This document shows positions 45,215-58,709 of a stretch of 64,000 nt of DNA, one piece after another (position 1 is the first letter of the stretch; each line of letters starts with the position of its first letter). The notes under the pieces are model-generated. The model was not told the DNA's origin. It was given only the letters and a program-made list of their open reading frames with translations, and ran no database searches. Where the stretch lies: contig OY992540.1 of NCBI GenBank assembly GCA_963921195.1, positions 79,907,337 through 79,971,336 on the forward strand, given 5' to 3'. The stretch comes from Pegoplata infirma (Eukaryota > Arthropoda > Insecta > Diptera > Anthomyiidae). The translations under genes and the position numbers were made by a program.

Positions 45215-45736
45215 TAGAGTCCGACCAAATATTCGGTTTCGTTCTCGGTTTCGGCCGAATAATGGGGTTTCGGCCTCTATTCGGTATTCGGCAAAATTTT
45301 GGCCGAATATTAGCCGAAACCGAAACTTTTTGGTATTTTAAAAAATATGTAAAAAAGTCGGTGAATTTTTTGATTTCGTATTTCATTACACTTGTTTCAG
45401 TTCAATTGAAAAAAATGTTACAAGTTTATGCAGTAAATGTAAAACTGTTTCAGTTCAAAAATTATTTTCTCCTAATCTGCAATGAAATATACAATTTTTT
45501 TGTAAGTTTTTTAAAAAACATATTTTTTTTTCAAAAATACAACAATTCCTATGGTTTAAAAGCATTATATGCTGTATATTATTCTTTAACAACTTTTTAA
45601 TAATTTTATTCATGCCAGGCGGTAATTTTTTTTTAAGTTTCGGTTTCGGTTCGGTTTCGGCCGAATATTACTTTTTTGGCCGAATATTCGGTTCGGTTTC
45701 GGTTCGGCCTCGAAAACTATTTTCGGTCGGACTTTA
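45215..45736. mobile_element. 522-bp non-autonomous hAT element with 8-bp TSD
   Basis: Ends TAGAGTCCGACCAAATATTC and the complement of a GGTCGGACTTTA end; flanked by a perfect AAAAGCAC duplication (45207-45214 and 45737-45744). Both subterminal regions consist of TTCGGTTTCGG and GGCCGAATATT words in both orientations. It sits inside the GTACCAAAAGTACAC repeat within a HERC2 intron. Confidence 0.92.
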
Positions 45737-45744
45737 AAAAGCAC

Positions 45745-46544
<800 letters not shown>

Positions 46545-46647
46545 TCAAAGGTAAGTTATTAAAAATTAGTTTCAAGTTATTGCAAAAACATTACGTCAAA
46601 ACTTGAAATCTGGCAAAAAAAAAATAGACCACAATTTCCTTTCTCAC

Positions 46648-47131
46648 CTGATTGGAAAATTCTTCCATAACTTCCCAAAACCATTGTACTATAGGTGAAT
46701 TGGGATCAAATCCCTTATATGTTGCAACTGATTTTAAAAGACCCAATGGTATATCGGGTGAGCCGCATACCATTGCTTGTAGTTCCGCCGCAGAAAATAA
46801 AGATAATAAAGGGACGGGTATTACTTTTGACATGCCATCACGTACGGCCTTTACTTGTTCATCAAATTCACGTAAGCGGAAATTTAATGCCAATCGTACG
46901 TATTCTTGACGATTTTGTGTTGTAATGCGTGTAAAACGAGTTGATAGCGGCACTTCATGGCCTTTGGCAGAAGATGTAGAGAAGGGCAGTTCCAGGGTAC
47001 TGAATACCTTAGGATCATCATCCATATTGCGTATGCACAATAAACCGGCAACATAATCACGATCAACTTCGGTTAGATCTGAAGGTCGTAATTGTTCTCC
47101 AGCTAATTGCCGCCAAACCGGTTCAGCAAGA
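46648..47131 (-). CDS. HERC2: HERC2 exon, HECT N-lobe
   Basis: Begins after TTTTATAG with one base completing an Asn codon, then [19 protein letters not shown] and [48 protein letters not shown] and [13 protein letters not shown]. The donor is GTGAGA. This is the HECT region that binds the E2, lying just before the catalytic exon. A minus-strand frame staying open to 46591 only reads through the donor. Confidence 0.96.
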
Positions 47132-47295
47132 CTATAAAATAGAGATGAATGTAATAGAAAATGTTTTGAAACTTCAAACGAATAAGAGTCTTGAGATTTT
47201 TAAACATTATTTCTTTAAATTTTTAAAAAAACTCAAACATTTAAATTGGGAAACAATTTCTTTAAATCCCCTAGTACACATTAAACTTTACTCAC

Positions 47296-47821
47296 TTCAA
47301 ACTCAATGGTGATCCAGTTCGCACAGCAATACCCATTAGAACACCCAGAAACCGGAACATATTCATTTGTAAGACCGATGTTAGCGTGGGATCCAACAAA
47401 AAGCAATCACGATTAGCACCAGCCTCACCACGACCATTGGGTGTAGCGATTAGCAGCGGAACACTACCATTTTGCAATTCGTCACACATTTCTGCAATCG
47501 ATTCACTATAACCGCCACCACAATCATCTACAGATTCCCCAACGAATTTAACTTTCCAAACACGATGTGGCAAAGATAATGCCTCTTGTGTAAGCAGTGG
47601 TAGCTTTTGAACCATTTGACCGAAAACACTTTTCATGCCATCAACACCAGCCAAACCATTAACGGATTTATTTCGAGAACGTTTAACTTGTATGCGATTC
47701 AATTCAATAACCGGTCCATGTTGTTTATCGCGTACCATAGTGGTTTGTATAACTTTGCGGAAGGCTGCTTCTTTGATGGTATAAACAAGGACATCTTTAA
47801 GAGCTCCCAAACTAAGATCAC
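47296..47821 (-). CDS. HERC2: HERC2 exon, linker and start of HECT
   Basis: Runs from [19 protein letters not shown] through [51 protein letters not shown] and [20 protein letters not shown] to a GTGAGT donor. [17 protein letters not shown] is a signature of HERC2 HECT N-lobes. The intron before it is 69 bp (47822-47890), a multiple of three and free of stops. Confidence 0.96.
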
Positions 47822-47890
47822 CTTGAATAGAGAGTTTGAAAAGTAAAAAAGCTATTGAAAAGATTTTACAATATGCCAAGTGTTTCTTAC

Positions 47891-50800
47891 CTGTTATAGG
47901 TAACATAGCCAAACATGGACACAGCAACTCTGAGAAATGATGTAATAATACTAATCTGGCATGTAATGCCTCCGGCGGCAAATCTCTTACTAAATCATAC
48001 TCGAGTGGTGGATTTGGTGGTGGTCTTACACGTTCCGATAGCTGGGATGTTGAAAGCGCCAATGTATGTGCCGAACCGCAGGTAACTTTAACAATATGTT
48101 TACCCACCAAAGCTTGTACAAGTCTTGGTCGTTGTATAGCACTTACCGTGCCATCACCCAATTGGCCTTCATCATTATCACCCCATGTAAAAACTTCACC
48201 GTTATCGGTGCAGGCCACACAATGCAACGAGCCCGTAGCTATAGAAACGACTTTTTTGCCTTGTAAGGCAGCTACCTTTTTCGGGCGTCGCACATGATCT
48301 ACGGTACCATGACCCAAACGATGAAAGTCTCCTTTGCCCCAGGTATAAACAGCTCCCGATTTTGTCAGAGCCACTGAGAATTGGGAACCACATTCAACTT
48401 TGATAACACCCAAACCAGAAAGACTTTCAATTTTTACAGGAACTTTACAACCATCTGAACCACCACGTCCCAATTTACCATAATCACCATCACCCCAACT
48501 CCAAACATTGTCATCATCGGTAATGCATAACGTTTGAGCATCACCCGAACCGCATGCTATATCAATGGCTCGATAGCCTAGCAGAGCTTCAACTAATTTC
48601 GGTCTCAGTTGATCTTCAGAATCGCCATGACCCAAACGACCATAGCGTCCTTTGCCCCAAGTTAAAACATGACCGGAAGATGTAATAGCTGCCGAATGAG
48701 CACTGCCACAAGCTATATCCACTATGCCAATACCCGTTAGGTCATCAATAAGTTTAGGACGATCATAGCTCATACGATTACCATGCCCCAATTTACCATC
48801 TTCACCTTCACCCCAGGAATATACCTCACCGTCTGTAGTTAAAGCTAAACAATGTTTACCGCCAGAGTTTACCGCCACCTTCTTAACAAAAACATGCTGC
48901 AATGAAGCAACCAGCGTAGGAACAGCCCATGAATCGGTACCACCAACTCCTAAACGTCCGCCACAACCATAACCAGTAGCAAATAGCTTTCCATCAGGTG
49001 TTACTGCAAATAGAGTTTGTTCTCCTCCTGCCAACTGCACCGGTCTCAACAAACTTAAAGCTTCACAGGGTGTGGGCGTCTTAATGCGACTTCCTTCTAG
49101 TCCGCCCAGCTGGCCACGATGATTATGACCCCAACCATAGATAGTACTAGCACCACCCCAAGATAGAGCCCAATCATCAGGACGTCGATTTAACCACTGT
49201 AATAGCTGGCTATCATGATCACCTTTAAACAGAACATGATCTTCGTGCAAGAATTGTAAAGTTTCCGCGTTTGAGTTAGAGGTACAAGGTATTATACCCA
49301 TTCCTCCTGCACATGATGCCATATTTTCATGTAACGACAATGTCATAACTGTATCGATATACTGTATCAAGCTGCTGGTGCTGGGAGTTAAAGTATTTAC
49401 CATAGCTGAGGTGGAAGAGCAACCCGGTAAACAAGGCTGGGGAGAGGGTGTAGGATTACCTCCACTACTTGTTGAAGATCCCATCGAGGTTGTTGAATTC
49501 ATCATGGATCCTCCTGGCTGGGGTGTATGCATCTGTGGTTGAGGCATCATTTCGGCAAATTTCTTTCGAACTTCCATGCAAAAAGCTTTGGGAAGATCAG
49601 TTCTTTTAATTAGCGACTGTGCCACTCGTACAGCTATACAGTAACGCTTAAACCAAGCCCATTTATGGACGTCTGCCGGAGGTAATACCGAATCCAATTG
49701 CATATCACTAGCTAAGGCGGCTAATGTCTTAAAATAATCGGAATGCATAAGATGTATACCACCCCGTACTTGTGGCTCTTCATATTCATATTGACGCAAC
49801 AACTCTGGTATTAAAGGCATGAGTATAGGATTAAGAGAAGCATCTAAGGGCTTTGGTGCATATTTTGAGAGTAGTACAACATGTAAACGTTTCAAAGACC
49901 AGATACGTTGAGCTGTTGTCAAAGAATTCAATTGAGCACAGGCTGCTAAGGCAGCCGCTAAACGTAGGAGAACACTGCTGTTGTTGGGACTCAAACGCTC
50001 TTCTAACAAAGCCATAACTAAAGGCATAGATGGCTGTGAGAGCACGGCACGATCGGAACCCCTTTCATTCATTGATGAAGCCGGCATTATAGCATGTACC
50101 CAAAAACGCCAACCCCATCCATTTACCGAACTGTCAGAGGTGAATTTCCAACGCATTTCATCGCCTGGAATGCGTATCTCTGAAGCCCAGTGAGCAAATT
50201 CTCTTCCTGAGCGCATGGCTATAACACGTCCTGAGCCATCCATTATAACCAACGGATCATTACGTTTTTCAGTAGAGCAATTAGAATCAAATTCTAAGCG
50301 CAACGCCTCAGCTCCGGGTATCTTAACGTGGCCGGTTGTGGTTACATTATCTACATACGGATGACTGCTCTCTTGCATAACCGGTTTTGGTACCTTACCC
50401 AAACTATGGCGTGAAGTACATAAATCTTCCAGTTCGGTAATACAAGTTTCCAATAACATGGCGCCTATAGAGGGGCTATTCGAACCCAATGCTATTAATG
50501 TCTCTGATATAGTCTGTGAGGTACTAGAGGGTCCTGTTCTACCCGCTACACTTAGCTTAAGTAATTCCACCAAACTTTTAGCTTCCGATTCACCAAGCAA
50601 AGAAGTAAAGTCATCTAAGCCCGTTAGGGAAGTTTCATTAATCATCTCCTCTTGATTGGTCATGGTGGCTGCCATAACCGACATGGCACTAGCTGACATT
50701 TTTGAGTGTTTGTGGGGAGCAGCACTTGATAAGGAGGCGGAAAGAGATAACGAGCCCGTAAGACTTTGAAAAGCACTTAGGGGACCTGCTGGTGCTGGTT

Positions 50801-53800
50801 GTATATCAATCTCTGGTGAAGGTTCATGTACTGCTGGATCCGTAGCATCTGCTAAAGCTTCTCCTCCTCCCTGGGCTATAATCTCATTAGCATTATTATG
50901 CACTTGATGATGGGTATTGTTGTTATGTCCGGAATGCTCTCTAAAGTTGCCATATTCATGTTCTATTTCATTGGTTAATCTTTCATTTAAATTAACCTTA
51001 CTATGACTAGTAAGAGCGGCCACAATAAGTTGACGGGCCTGTAAGATACTCATGGCATTAAGCACATAATTCAACGCAGTTTGTCGAGCTCCATTGGTTT
51101 CAAGCGTTAACAAAGTTTCACTTAAACTAACTTTGATGGAACTTTTGGTAGCCGGTAAAATCGTAGACGATGTTGTTGTGGTAACCGGTTCGGCATCATA
51201 AATACCCAAACTGGTTCCTCCTAAAGGATCTTTAGTTGTGGCAAAGGGCACAGGTCCTTTCTTTTCATCTTCCGAAGGAGATTGTGGCAAACCCCAGGCT
51301 ATAGAGTGCGAACTGCCACAGGCTACACGATTTACGAAAACGGAATCCAAACCAATTACTAAAGCAGGCTTTTTATTAACCACTGTATTGCCTGAACCCT
51401 GTTGACCATGATCATTATCACCCCATGCATAAACTTGTCCCGTATCTGTTACTGCTAAACAATGTAGAGCTCCTACAGCTACATGTATAACTTTACGTCC
51501 TCGCAATCCCTGTATAGGTTGAGGTTTTCGTACATGTTGATCACTGCCGTGACCCAAACGATAATAATCTCCTTTACCCCAAGTCCATACTTCACCAGTT
51601 CTTGTTAGGGCCAAACTAAATTGGGCACCACATTCAATTTGTATAACACCAATGCCAGTTAAACGTTCTATTTCATGAGGTACAGAAGAGCCTTCCGAGC
51701 CACCTCTTCCCAATTTACCAAAATCACCATCACCCCAAGAATATACTGCACCATCTTCTGTTAAAGCCAAAGTTTGAGCATCTCGACTGCCACATGCTAC
51801 CTGTATAACACGTTTACCACTTAATCCTGATACATATTTGGGTTTCAACTGTGTAGCATTATCACCATGACCCAAGCGACCATATTCTCCGAGACCCCAG
51901 GTATACAGTTCACCAGCTGATGTTATAGCTGCACTATGAGAAGAACCACATGCGATGTCGCGTATCTTTTTCGAACGTAAAGATTCAATCATTTTTGGTT
52001 TATCCATTGTCAAACGATTACCATGACCAAGTTTACCATCTTCACCTTCACCCCACGAAAATATTTTGCCATCTAAAGTTAAAGCCAAAGCATGTTTTCC
52101 ACCAGAGTGAACAGCCACCTTTTTCACTACATATTGATGCAACACGGGAACCTGGCGAGGTACAGAAACGTTAGCACTAGTACCCAAGCCCAAGCGACCA
52201 TTGGTTCCTTCACCGCAAGCATAAACTTTACCATCCTGGGATACTATGAACAGTGATTTCGAGCCACCAGCTATGTGTATAGGTCTTAAGCGACTAATAG
52301 TTTGTGAAAAAGTGGGAACCTTTACCTTAGAGCCTTTTAAACCACCCAACTGTTCTTTGTCATTTAAACCCCAAACCATTACGGTACAAGGAGGATCACT
52401 TAACGATGACTTGGGATCAGTATATGAAGACAAAGATAAATTTTGATTCGAATCCGAAAGATTGTCATATTCACAAGCCAAGAAGGAGGCATTCATTAGC
52501 ATTAAATCTAAATCAGTTTGTTTACGTCTACCAACAATATTCAAGCCATGTACTTTGCATTGTATGCCATTATTACGACACTGTTTGATAACTATTTCAA
52601 TCCAAGGATAGTACTGGCGGACATCCGTCATTAGCGCAACCGTAGTGTCAGTATTTTTAATAGAAATCCAAGAATACTCTTTGAGATTACCAATGCTATC
52701 CCCTACACGAGTGACCACTAAAGATGGCATATGTGAATGATCAGAGGGACTTACAGTAATGGAAAGACTGTGCACCAGAACATTTTCATGCATTTCCAAA
52801 CGTATCCAATGTTTAGCCTGAGTACTAGAAGAACTTTGCCAGCAACTAGGGCTTCGATCCAACATATGTTTCGCTGTCATTTCATTAGAGGATACACTCA
52901 AGGAGCGTATGCAACGAGACCAATCTTCTATAATATCTGAAGCTGCCGGTGCTGAGAGACTATTAAAGCCCAATAGAGTTGTACCTTGCACAGTAGTACC
53001 GACAGTTTCTATATCATTAACAGAACCCTTCCAACCGGGATGTTGTGGAAAATCAACACTAACATTTTTACCACAAACGGCCGTAACTGTGCCAACACTG
53101 CCACGCATTATATTACCCCATTTATAACGGGGAGCCGCCCTCATACGTACTTGAGATCCAATGACAATTTGAGATGGTACTCTCTCAAAGCTGACAGCCG
53201 ATGAAGAGGACATTTTTTCGAGTGGTTTTTCCAACAGTTCAATATGTACAAAACACACCCAATATGTGGTACCATGTAATTGCCAATCTACTTGAACATT
53301 TAAATCGTGAAGACCTTCAGTATCCACCTTTAAAACAGTACCAATATCTCCTTTTTTGATTTCTTCAAAGTCACGACAGCAGCGTACAATCATTCCGGGG
53401 CATACCAGACCTCTCACATACATGGCATATTGATCGGCTGTTTGAAAATCCTGACGTGTTTCGTATTTAAAGGGTTGATCTTGAATTGAAGAACCTTCTA
53501 CCGTATCCGAACTAGTATCAACACTTTCATTATCAATATCACATTCTGGATCATGTAAAGACGAGGCTAATTTATGTTGTTGTGGCATTGAAATATCTGA
53601 CGCAGAATTACCTATTAGTTCCGTAGGATCATTGTAGTCCGTCGGATCAATTGTATTGTTACATATATCAGGATGTTCTAAAATCCATTGTACTACCTGC
53701 TCGGGTGTGGGCATCAAAGGATAAGTTGTTAGTTGTTTAACTGCCAATTCTACAGACTTTTTACTGAAACCCATTTCCATAATTTGAGAAATCAAAGATG

Positions 53801-55138
53801 TTGATGTAGTAATAGACGTATCTGATTCTTTTAATTCCAAATTTGTAGGATTTGAAGTGCCAGTGGCTTCATCAAATACACCCACATTATATATAGGAGT
53901 ACCATGTATCATTGTAGGTTGCATAGCCGGAAGAATACCTCCTAATCTAGATGAAGACGAAGTAACATCATTTAGTTCCGAATGAACTTGAGAAGCTAAA
54001 ACTTGTGAACAGTTTAGAGCTGCTGTAGCTAATTCACTATAGGTGTAACAAGCTTTCACGGGAGAAGGTTGTGTTGCTCGTATTAGAATACTTTGTATGA
54101 GTAGCTCGGTTTCATTTCCCGTTCCCGAAAATGAACCCGAAATATGTTCTTCATTATTACCCTCATGATTATTGCGTTGATCGGGATGAATTGATGATTT
54201 TTGGCCTTGATCCTCTTCTGATATACTTTCTTCCGAAGAATAAGAACACATGCCAGGGGATCTTTGCTTAAGAATCTTTCTTAAAGAGCTTTGATGTCTG
54301 TATAGAACACAATTTGAATTTAATACAGACAATTGTATTTGTTGTGAGCGCAATAGACTAATGTCTATAATATTGGGAACAGAATCTTTACGTTCTCCGG
54401 GACCATATAACAATACCGACCAGGAATTTAGTAACATTTCATTCATGGGCAAACGCGACAAACTAAATACGGAATAGTCAGCACTTTCCAAAGCAGCACT
54501 TAAAGAAATTTTTCTACATTCTCCATTTAAAGATTGATTATCGGTACTCAAAAGACATTTGCCTTTTGTGGTAAAACCACATATGGTGGCCGTAGTACCC
54601 TCGTGACATACTTGCAAACCAACCCGCGGTCTTATATCACAACCACCAATTGTAGTTAGAACTCCCATTACAAATATATATTCATTTTCCAGATGTTGCA
54701 AATCCAAACCATCTTCTCCAAATAATTCAGCAGCAACACAAAGTTTTTGTGACAGAAATGAATTGATAGCGGTATTCCAAATGGGAAGAGTGTGTAATTT
54801 TCTTAATAATGTTATGATTTCTTCAGCTACAGTACCAGAATGTGAGGCGGTCAATAGTATTCTTGGTTTATTTTCTGAAGTCGTTTGTAACAACGATGAA
54901 TCATTGGGACAGTAAAGAGTTATTTTGCCTAACGTAGAGAATATTTGTCGTACTAACGTGGTCATTTGTGGTAAATCACCTTCATTTGTCCAATGTATTA
55001 AGACAATTTGTAGCAAACGTAAACAGTGTATTTTACGAAAGACATCCTGTTCACGTACTGTAGACTGTTCAAGTAAATTTATATAGAAATCAATCCAAAT
55101 AGGTGATGTTAGATATTTCGATAATATAGATGATTCAC
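47891..55138 (-). CDS. HERC2: HERC2 giant central exon (UBA, CPH, DOC, RLD2, RLD3)
   Basis: A 7,248-bp exon. In order: UBA-like helix block ([20 protein letters not shown], about 53800-53670); CPH domain shared with Cul7 and PARC ([20 protein letters not shown], about 53435-53220); a second MIB/HERC2-like strand block ([15 protein letters not shown]); DOC/APC10-like domain (about 52950-52520); RLD2, a seven-bladed RCC1 propeller (about 52382-51296); a galactose-binding-like block ([19 protein letters not shown], about 50340-50085); Ser/Pro/Gly-rich linker (about 49545-49330); RLD3 (about 49145-48050). Compared with vertebrate HERC2, the ZZ zinc finger expected between CPH and DOC is absent. 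The start is phase-matched (G|GT) to the upstream exon. HERC2 is a nuclear and cytoplasmic E3 ligase linked to DNA damage signalling in mammals. Confidence 0.98.
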
Positions 55139-55834
55139 CTGGAAAGGAGTATTTATTACGAAATGTAAAATTTATTTTTTTATGGGGTTTATAGGGGTTC
55201 TAAGTAAGACATGTTTAAAATCCTAATGATGAGTCTTTAAGGAGGGGAACGAAAATGCTTTAGTGCTTTAACAGCATGTTTACACTGAAAAGGTTTTTGG
55301 AACAGATTGTTATTGCAATAGATTCTGGAAATATACCTACAAAAAAACTACTTGTATGCAACGCATTGAAATATGGATAAATTTGTATGTCGAATTTGAA
55401 ATTAGGAAACCAAAATGTTTAGGGTCAGTTATAGATTAAAGTCTCCTGATTCCAAATTATTCTTTACCATTTTAGAGATATTTCCTGCATATTCTTAAGT
55501 TGCTTTCATAGGACTCTATTTTCCATAAAATGGACTAATTTAACAATCCAATTTTTTTTAAGCATATTCTTTTTCCGAGATACTCGCGCTTAAAACCTTC
55601 TCAAAAACGGTACACGTCAAAAAAAAAAATGGATGGCAGATTTGGAATCTAGAGGTGTATTTTATACAAAATCATGTCATATTTTGAATCACTAACGCAA
55701 GAATATGTACCAGTGGAATCTAAACAAATTCACATGCCTGATTTGGAATTAAAAGCAACTTAGGAATACTTTCCAGGAGGGTCCCAAAAAGCGGGTCTTC
55801 ACGAAAAAATAAAATGTTAAATCTTTTAACTTAC
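55139..55834 (-). other. HERC2: HERC2 intron, 696 bp
   Basis: Bounded by GTAAGT at 55834 and TCCTTTCCAG at 55139-55140. Nothing else recognised; unlike the other long introns it contains no clear transposon. Confidence 0.85.
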
Positions 55835-56208
55835 CAGCAATAGCTTTAAGGAAACCCAAAGTAGTCCAATTATCTAAACCGCAAATATTGGCCAGTGTTG
55901 AATCTGGATTGAGAATAGCACGAAACATTGATGATATACCACGTACGGCATTTTTATCCATTTTTTCCGAATGTAAACCAATTCCCACAGAAACGATTTG
56001 CAATAGTTTTGTACAGGCATAACGCAACAGTTTAGTAGGATGTGATTCGCCATTCAGCGAAGGATCGCAAGCAATTTCATCTTTTTCCGTTTCTGAATCA
56101 GGTGAAACAATGTTTAAAGCACTGTCGGCTAAACGTAGATCGTATTGATTTTCTTTGCCCATCCGATAGGAATTAGTGGCACCGGTATACCATTCAACGC
56201 GAACCCAC
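55835..56208 (-). CDS. HERC2: HERC2 exon, MIB/HERC2 domain C-terminal part
   Basis: One base completes Gly, then WVRVEWYTGATNSYRMGKEN and QYDLRLA, the second half of the MIB/HERC2 domain, followed by an acidic linker (SPDSETEKDE) and a helical segment ending NWTTLGFLKAIAG. Acceptor ATTTCTAG, donor GTAAGT. Confidence 0.96.
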
Positions 56209-56236
56209 CTAGAAATAGAAAAATACAAATTTGTAT

Positions 56237-56544
56237 TGTACAAGTAAAAAAGTTTATTCCGGCCTGTTGAACATATTAATAACCTCTATAATGTAAAAAT
56301 ATTATTTTGAAAAATTTTGTTGGATTTAGGGCGGATTACTCAGTGAAAAGTTAGCTGCTAACTGCCGATTTAACGGAGCCTTATGTCAAAATTTGTATGA
56401 AAAAGTTAAATTTAAAGGAGAGTTATTTTATAACGGAGCATTGAGTAATCCAGCCTTAAAAGTTTTGGTGAAAAATTTAAAAAAAATTTATTGGCAAATA
56501 AATTGTTTGGTGAAAAAAGTTTTTTGTGTTAAAGATCCCCATAG
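56237..56544 (+). repeat. Partial mini-me with a palindromic MITE
   Basis: Head ACAAGTAAAAAAGTTTATTC with CGGCC and ATTAATAACCTCTATAATG, interrupted at about 56335-56456 by a small palindrome with ends AGGGCGGATTACTCA and TGAGTAATCCAGCCTT. Lies within the 2.5-kb HERC2 intron (56209-58709). Confidence 0.65.
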
Positions 56545-58203
56545 TTTAGGTTAGGTTGTAAGTGTCTGCTGAAGTTTTACGTCAACATACGTAGACTCTG
56601 AGGTCCATTGTGCTACCACGGGACTGTAATAGGTTTCCCTACTATTCCCTATCGTTATACAGATATGAAACTCCTTAGATATTGAAGTTTGACATCCGAC
56701 AAATCCGAAAGGTCGTGCAGCTCCCTAGATCCCAGTGAAGCAAGTCTCTGACCAGAAAGTGCCGGGCAATGGCAGATGAAGTGATCGAGTTTCCAACTTC
56801 TCTTCATCCATGCAACTCCGGCAAGTCATTTGACGGCACATTTAACCGCTCTACGTGCTTCCCTATAAGACAGTGTCCGGTAATTATAGCAACCGCCGTC
56901 GAAATCTCTCCTCTTGTATGCCTCTGATTAAAAGAAGGCCAAATCAGTCGTGTTGTCTCACACATCCATCCATTTGCCCATCTTTTATTAGTCCCCATCG
57001 CAGAACAATGACGTAGTTTTTGCTTGCAAGTTTCTAGAGGCATACCAACACATTCCAAATATGTTGGAACCTGTAAGGTAGTTCCCAGTCTTGCAAACTC
57101 ATCGCTTTGCAATTTCCTGGAATGTCTCTGTGCCGTGGGACCCACATGAGTAGTATGTCAAACTGCTTGGCCATCTCATTTAAATACGTGCGACAGTTAA
57201 GGACGGATCTTGTTTTCAGAAACATTGATTCCAGTGACTTGGCCGCGGCTTGACTATCAGAATTTATGTTAACTGCAGTTGTAGATAATACATTGCAGCT
57301 CAACCAGTCAGCCACTTCCTTTATTGCCAGCATCTTTGCCTATTAAACACTGCAATGATCCGGCAATCTTCGAGCCATGCTCAACCCAAGCTCCTCCGAA
57401 TAGACTCCAAAGCACACTTGTTCATGCACCCACGATCCATCCGTGTAAAAATTTATGGAGGCTCCCCTACCGGGAATTCCTCTTATCCAAGACTCCATGG
57501 ATGGTATCATAGTAGTAAAGTGGCGCTCAAAAAGGCTCATAGAGGAAGCACAGTCCATATTTTGTGCTATTGTTATCTTCTTCAAGATCGCGCTATGGCC
57601 ACAATCGCTGCTCCTCCATTGCAGTGTGCTATTAAGTCGAATTGCCGACGTAGCCGCTTACGGCCTACCCAATATGTCCAATGGTATCAGGTGAAGGAGG
57701 ATTTCTAATGCAGCCGGGTAGTACGAAAAGCACCAGTGATGCACATCGAAGCCATTCTCTGTACCTTCGTGATAAAGACACAGTTCCCTTTTGTCTCAAA
57801 AGCAGGCCACCAGACAATGATTCCATACAGCAGAATTGGACGCTCCACTGCTGTATAAATCCAATGAACGACTTTAGGGTTAAAGCCCCATCGTTTCCCA
57901 ATGGCCCTTTTACAGGAATATAAAGCAATCGTTGATTTTCTAACCCGTTCCTCAATATTACGCCTGAAATTCAACTTCATATCTAGGAATACTCCAAGAT
58001 ACTTGGCTCCATCTGAGATAATGATTTCAGTGCCGTCCAGAGAAATAGGATCAAAAGCAGAAAGCTCTGTTTTACTTGGATTAACTCCCAGACCACATTC
58101 TCTTGCCCATTTAGACAGATCTTTCAGAGAGCCCTGAAGAATGTCCCTCAATGTTGGCAGATGCTTTCCCTTTACCGCTATCGCGACATCGTCAGCATAT
58201 GCG
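56545..58203 (-). mobile_element. 5'-truncated non-LTR retrotransposon in HERC2 intron
   Basis: Same family as 36384-37263. On the minus strand it begins just before the RT catalytic AYADDVAI (about 58200), continues with LGVNPSKTELSAF, KYLGVFLDMKLNF and PILLYGIIVWWPAF, then RNase H blocks (LSMARRLPDHCSV, INSDSQAAAKSL, WVPRHRDIPGNCK), and ends CAACCTAACCTAA. Several frameshifts separate these parts. The RNase H Gly in VPGH is Arg and the Asp block reads NSDSQ. It is not functional. Confidence 0.88.
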
Positions 58204-58204
58204 A

Positions 58205-58345
58205 CAACATGACCCCATAAAGTACATACATATATTTATGAACAGTGATCGATTCTAAGACATTCTAGCGATGTCCGTCCGTCTGTAGTAAACACGATGC
58301 AAAATGAAAGTGCTAGCTAGACTCCCGAAGTTTTGCTAGCTAGGC
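58205..58345 (-). repeat. mini-me core fragment (minus strand)
   Basis: On the minus strand: GGACGGACATCGCTAGAATG, then CGATCACTGTTCATAAATAT and TACTTTATGGGGTC. The 5' end of the adjacent non-LTR element abuts this core. Confidence 0.75.
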
Positions 58346-58709
58346 TCACAAGTATGTCTTATATTCCTAGGCAGTTTAAATTTGTAAATAAGCAAAATTA
58401 GACCATGGGGAAAAAGTTATCATCTTGAAGAACTAAACCAACCTCTGAAAACACATGATTTAAAATGTTTTTGTTAAGCAAATGAAACATGTTAGTGTTA
58501 GAAAAAGTTCAAAGTCATGCATTTGGATTTACGATTTACGTCAGCACACATAGACTCTGAGGTCCGTTGTGATAGCACGAAGGGGAGAATTTTTTTAATC
58601 CTGATCCATTTAATTTCCGGTTATTATATTACCGATAAAGAAAACCGTGTGCGTCTGATAATTTTTATATGCCTTTTTTTAAATATCTTAATTTTTTTCT
58701 TCAACTTAC
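58346..58709. other. HERC2: HERC2 intron sequence with a short non-LTR 3' fragment
   Basis: At 58535-58585, TTACGTCAGCACACATAGAC and TCTGAGGTCCGTTGTG match the 3' end of the neighbouring non-LTR family (minus strand). The remainder up to the GTAAGT donor at 58709 is unrecognised. Confidence 0.6.

Noticed and set aside
45061..45600. 179-codon plus-strand frame
   Set aside because: It crosses from a mini-me copy through repeat DNA into a non-autonomous hAT element; composition follows the repeats.
47607..54000. Numerous short frames on the plus strand opposite HERC2
   Set aside because: Shadows of the HERC2 coding strand without independent signals.
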